Made by a program: the position numbers and the translations under genes. The notes beneath the pieces were generated by a model. The model worked only from the letters and a program-made list of their open reading frames with translations. It was not told where the DNA came from and did no database searches. DNA of 64,000 bases, taken from contig NC_049988.1 of NCBI RefSeq assembly GCF_000003815.2, positions 13,670,909-13,734,908 of the forward strand, written 5' to 3'. Positions 60,301 to 64,000 of this stretch are shown here, piece by piece. How positions within the stretch are numbered: the first letter of the stretch is position 1; the number at the start of each line of letters is the position of its first letter. Source of the stretch: Branchiostoma floridae (lineage: Eukaryota > Chordata > Leptocardii > Amphioxiformes > Branchiostomatidae).

Positions 60301-63300
60301 TTCTCCAGTGCGATGGGGTGCCGCGGGATGCTGGAGGGTTAGGAACTAATCGAGCAACCCTGTTTTGAGATTGGTCTGACCAAGAACGTCTTTGGTCTGA
60401 CGCCTTTTTTAGCACGGCAAGATATCATTCAGTGCGATGGGGTTCCGCGGTAAGCTGAATGACCCAAAAAGTGTGCAGTCTTTCTTCAGCTTGGTGTGAC
60501 GTTATCCAGTGCGAAGGGTTTCCGCGGAAGGCTGGACGATCCGAGAAATTGTGTTCTTTTAATCCTTTTTCGTGATTTGTTGTGATATCATCCAGTGCGA
60601 AGGGGTTCCGCGGAAAGCTGGATTTTTGGAAAACCCTAAAGTTGTGTACGCTCTTATTTGACATTTGGCGATTTTATCCAGCGCAACGGGGTTCCGCGGA
60701 AGGCTGGATAACATGCTATGCGGGAGTGTGTAAGGATTTGGTCCGGACTGAGGCTCGGTTATAGTGTATGTGGGACACGGGCATAAGGAATGGAGTGAGC
60801 AATATGTTTTGGCGTTTTTGAAATCGTGCGCATAGGATTTTGTTGTCTCTCGGAACATTGCGGATTTTGCCAGATGCACTAGAGAGCTCCCTTTATGGGA
60901 CATCAGAAGGGCGTGGTTCCCAAAGTCGCCGAGAAGATAGGATAGCATTCGAAGAATTTTCTTTCCTTCCTGTTTTCGCTCAACTTATGTACGTGGAGAA
61001 ATTTAGATCGGTATTCTCGGCGTTGATTTTCTCTCAGTTTTCGAAGCGCGCGCTGCGGTCGATTAGAGTGGGTAAACGTTGTTTTGACGAAGTTCAGAGA
61101 AGAATATGATGAAGTGTGGGGGACAAGTCGAGAGAAATAAGAAAGGGATTAGATGGGTAAGGGGAGAAGAAAGGTGAAAGAGCGAAGATAAGGATGGGAA
61201 GTAGAGAGAGGGACAAGATGATTTGAAAGAGTGAACAGGAAAAGGAGTGAGAAGATATCTTAGGAGAGTGTCTTCGAAGGAGGATATTAGGTGACAGGAA
61301 GGGAAAGGCTCTGAAGCCAGAGAGGGCAAAGGCGGAAGACGACGATTCCCCATCACTTTATAACGGAGGGCGGATAGATGGCCAGGACAAATAGGATACT
61401 ATTTATTCTGGTCGCCTATTCGCCCGGATGTTAGACACGTGATCCATCCATTGTATAAATATGCAGATTAGGGGCATCTCGTCACTCGTTAGGCCGCCCT
61501 CCGACCACGTCTGGAGCCTGAAGCGACCCACCCGCCCAGCCCTCGGAAGTTTTTCTGCTTTGCGCGGAATTAGACGCCCGCTTGTAGGCGGTCGTCTCAG
61601 GATTCTCTCAGCGCATAGGTGACTTTAGGCTCCAGACGACGATTCCCCATCACTTTATAACGGAGGGCGGATAGATGGCCAGGACAAATAGGATACTATA
61701 GTGATCGTAACGGGAGGTGCCCCAACACGGTACGCTTTTTCTTGCGCTCAAGCTCATGGCGCTCCATCGCTAGTTGCCTGAGAGTGGTCAAATTTTGATG
61801 ACTGAATTTTTTACACATAGATTTGAACAACATACTTGAATAAGAAATGCATTCATGTGGTTCATGAACCTTTCGCGCTGCGTGTTACAAGCGGCAAACA
61901 CTGTGAGACAATTTCGTGTATGTAACCTTCCAATTTTGTGCTACGCTGGACAGTGTGCCTAACTCGGTACGCTTTTTTACATTTTGCTCTCTTCATAAGT
62001 AAGTGGTAAATTTACGTACACAGAAAAAAGATTGATAGTATGATATTTTAGCTTTCTTTTGACAGTAAAATCGTGACTGTATGTACTTCTTGTCTCACAT
62101 GAGGAAGACTGTACCTAGAACAATCCAGCTGATGTTTTTACGGGCAATGGGCTAAATGCACTGATTGTGAATGCCCGACTAAAAAAACCATTACGAAAAA
62201 ACCACACCGTCAACATCAACAAAACTCTGTCTGATTATATGAAAATATCATCTACATCTCTCTATCAAGTCTTATTTTCATAGACAGCACGAATCATTTG
62301 TTACAGTCAAATAAATCTTTGGAGCGTTCTCTAGTCTGCCACCTTCACGGCCACACTCCCTTGGGAGTACAATGGTGGCAATGTTTATGTCGCTTCCTTT
62401 TGGTTGCTTTTCTACTCAACAAACATTTGAAGACCCATGTTCATAGTGTTTTATGGAGCTTTATTTATGTGTATCATGGCAGTTGTGTGACTGCTTGGAA
62501 GAGTTCGTATAGTTAGCGACACGAGCCGCCAATACGCAGAGGCCGGTGACCGCAGTGATTCAGCACTGTCAACATTACTGTTAGAATTCTGTTTTTTTTT
62601 AAACATGAAGTAAATATGTTAAAGTATACTTGGAATGCAAATTAAAGCTGTGTGCATGGACTTGGTTTATTTACCTTTGTAATCAGCATAGTCAGTGGCA
62701 ACAAACACGGTGTACTTATGGATCATAAGATCAGCAAAAAATCCGTACCGTCTTAGGACGGGAACCGTCTTAGGGCGGCCCCCGTTACATTCATGAATCG
62801 TTCAACATAACAGTGCTGCAATGTGAGCTAGTCATGAGAAAGGAGTGCCGAAATTTCCCACCATCATATGTCATCGGTATCTTTACGTGCGTTGTTTTTG
62901 TTTCATATCATTTTGTTTCGTATCATTTTGTTTCACGTCGTTTTGTTTCATATCGTTGGAAAACTGGTTGATTGTCATTTGAAATGATACTACATTTGTA
63001 AGGATTAGGCGTTTGCTTATACTATACTTTTCGTTCCCACATACTGCCCGGCTGGGCCCCGGTTTGAAAATATGACCTAAGAATAAACTTGGATGTGCCC
63101 CCCTGAGATATGGATCTTACATCACTACGTGTCTTGAGACGTTCTATTACATCAACCATTCTCCTTTTAACGTCGCAAAACCCACACATTACAGAAAAAG
63201 AAGTCAATCGCAATAAGTTGCATCTTTAAGTTAGACTAGAGTAGTTGCTTATTATACTGTTTACCATTATTTGTCTGTCATCTTTAGTCACTTAGCCCTC

Positions 63301-63753
63301 GGGCAAGAATTTGCAATAAACCTATTATTATTATAATTATATCAACACAGCCAACAGCAGCCAGAAGGAAAGAGATCCTGTCCCTGACCTTGACCCAGCT
63401 GACCCAGCAGCTGAGAGACGGACAGCTGTCAGCTGTACAGGTGCTGCAGGCGTTTCAGGAGAAGGTGAGTAAAAGATTATGAAATTCAGAAAACTCATCA
63501 GAAAGATGTAGTGTTGTGTGTGGAAATGAATCTCCAACTGCGTTACAGGGGGTCTCAAACCATTGGCAACACTGGATGTTTGTAAAAAAATCTTTAGGAC
63601 TTTGAGTCTCGAATTCTTTTTCTCCGGAGCTTAAGTTAAAGACTAATTAGAATACACATGTTGTTCTAAACAAAATTTTGTTGTTTCCCACCTCAGGCGA
63701 CTGCAGTGAATGAAGAGCTGAACTGTCTGACAGAGCCCATTCCAGATGCTTTG
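57364..63753 (+). CDS. Fatty-acid amide hydrolase-like (FAAH family), N-terminal part, 3' incomplete
   Basis: Predicted membrane-anchored amidase-signature serine hydrolase that degrades fatty-acid amides such as anandamide; only the N-terminus is in the window. Exons 57364-57576, 63351-63464 and 63697 to about 63753 join in phase. Residues 18-38 (IVAYTAVSAGVLSCYVGLKVY) form one membrane segment, followed by a basic, helical stretch (RRQQVKKKALKKREESRK). Exon 2 reads RRKEILSLTLTQLTQQLRDG and exon 3 has VNEELNCLTEPIPDAL. Both match the region just after the FAAH membrane helix (VNxxxNCxT). The catalytic Lys-Ser-Ser region lies to the right. I chose the ATG at 57364; an in-frame upstream ATG at 57253 is possible. 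The third donor, gtttga, is weak. FAAH1 and FAAH2 are not separated here. Confidence 0.75.
57680..57770 (+). repeat. tRNA-like SINE fragment in FAAH intron 1
   Basis: ctgtagcacaattggtagca looks like a tRNA A-box region, and ggtcacggctcaatccta about 70 bases later looks like a degenerate B box. It shows no complete tRNA fold. Confidence 0.4.
58581..61402 (+). mobile_element. Unclassified 2.8-kb element in FAAH intron 1, with TATA-bearing 5' end
   Basis: The 5' end (tatttattctggtcgcctat onward, about 125 bases, TATA box tataaa at 58635-58640) recurs at 61400-61527. The 3' end (gacgacgattccccatcact to ggatactat) recurs at about 61635-61699. The copies are head to tail: one long, one deleted. 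No reverse transcriptase, transposase, integrase or gag is recognisable in the interior, so the class is unknown. It is more GC-rich than the surrounding intron. A YY1-like caagatggcgac word is at about 59480. Confidence 0.5.
60303..60711 (+). repeat. Array of five spaced palindromes (tccagtgcgaxggggttccgcggaaxgctgga)
   Basis: Copies at 60303-60336, 60425-60462, 60504-60540, 60589-60623 and 60674-60711. Start-to-start spacing is about 124, 78, 85 and 86 bases. Each has outer arms tccag and ctgga; most have an inner ttccgcgg core, and the last three end in -ccgcggaa. Arm changes are paired in copy 2 (attcag with ctgaat) and copy 1 (ctccag with ctggag), which suggests selection for a stem. Confidence 0.7.
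61400..61699 (+). mobile_element. Deleted 0.3-kb head-to-tail copy of the preceding element
   Basis: It has the same 5' end with a TATA box (tataaa at 61454-61459) and the same 3' end ggatactat as the 2.8-kb copy. The two are joined by about 110 bases not clearly found in the long copy. The junction at 61400-61402 is direct, with no spacer. Confidence 0.5.
61700..63350. other. Remaining FAAH intron 1 sequence
   Basis: No gene is recognised. It contains two copies of a cggtacgcttttt word (about 61728 and 61966), a tandem run of four ttttgtttcatatcat-like units at about 62895-62958, and, just before the acceptor, a retroposon-like tail (tagccctcgggcaagaattt, then gcaataaa and an ATT run) at about 63293-63335. 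Confidence 0.45.
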
Positions 63754-64000
63754 GTTTGAGAATATAATTATTTTGTAACCATGGTTACAATTAGGTTGCA
63801 TGTGTGAATTGTTTGATTCATAGCCCTGCTTCTTTCTTCTATTTAAGCTGAACTAAAATGATATTTTATAAGGGGTGATGCCAAAAGATTTTCTTAGTAT
63901 CCAATTAATAAAGAGAATATAGGTGCAACATGCACAAAGTTAAGCAGGTTCATTATGATTTGTATTCACTAGGTGAGAGCTTTGGATATACACCGCCCCG

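Noticed and set aside
60303-60711. CRISPR-like array
   Set aside because: The units are imperfect palindromes with unequal spacing, in an animal intron, and no cas genes are present.
58581-61699. LTR retrotransposon
   Set aside because: The repeated ends are not two full identical LTRs. The 3' end motif precedes the second 5' end, and no gag, protease, RT or integrase is visible.

Overview
The window looks like nuclear DNA of an invertebrate chordate, most likely a lancelet (Branchiostoma). This is an inference from a huge multi-exon secreted mucin with short GT-AG introns, AT-rich introns carrying many tacatgta-type words, small palindromic MITEs, tRNA-like SINE pieces, and animal carbonyl reductase and fatty-acid amide hydrolase genes. 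There is no bacterial-style gene organisation.

Layout. (1) About 1-44160, + strand: the 3' part of one giant gene for a gel-forming mucin-like protein. I could place 89 consecutive exons (about 18.97 kb coding, about 6300 residues). The start lies upstream of the window. Every exon joins its neighbours in phase except two that each lack one base. Module order: discoidin (F5/8C) domain 1; twelve CysD/WxxW domains alternating with Thr-rich (PTS) mucin segments; seven more F5/8C domains in tandem units separated by short Thr-rich linkers; a thirteenth CysD; a TIL/VWC-like and LDLa block; vWD-C8-TIL twice (the second vWD has GDPH); a string of VWC-like modules; a C-terminal cystine knot (CTCK); stop at 44158-44160. 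(2) 44161-45461: 3' UTR, a GGAT minisatellite and a retroposon-like tail. (3) 45462-50070 and 51196-56055, - strand: two tandem eight-exon carbonyl reductase (CBR1-like SDR) genes. The first keeps the catalytic tetrad. The second has lost Ser and Tyr but keeps an open frame. (4) 57364 to beyond the right edge, + strand: the 5' end of a FAAH-like amidase gene, with a 5.8-kb first intron holding a 2.8-kb element of unknown type, a head-to-tail deleted copy of it, and an array of five palindromes.

How the parts work together. The mucin is predicted to be secreted, heavily O-glycosylated on Thr-rich segments, spaced by CysD modules and cross-linked through its vWD and CTCK ends, with F5/8C domains as likely glycan- or lipid-binding units. 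The CBR and FAAH genes are unrelated neighbours. The mucin F5/8C units and the CBR pair both show tandem duplication followed by sequence homogenisation, which is the main theme of the window.
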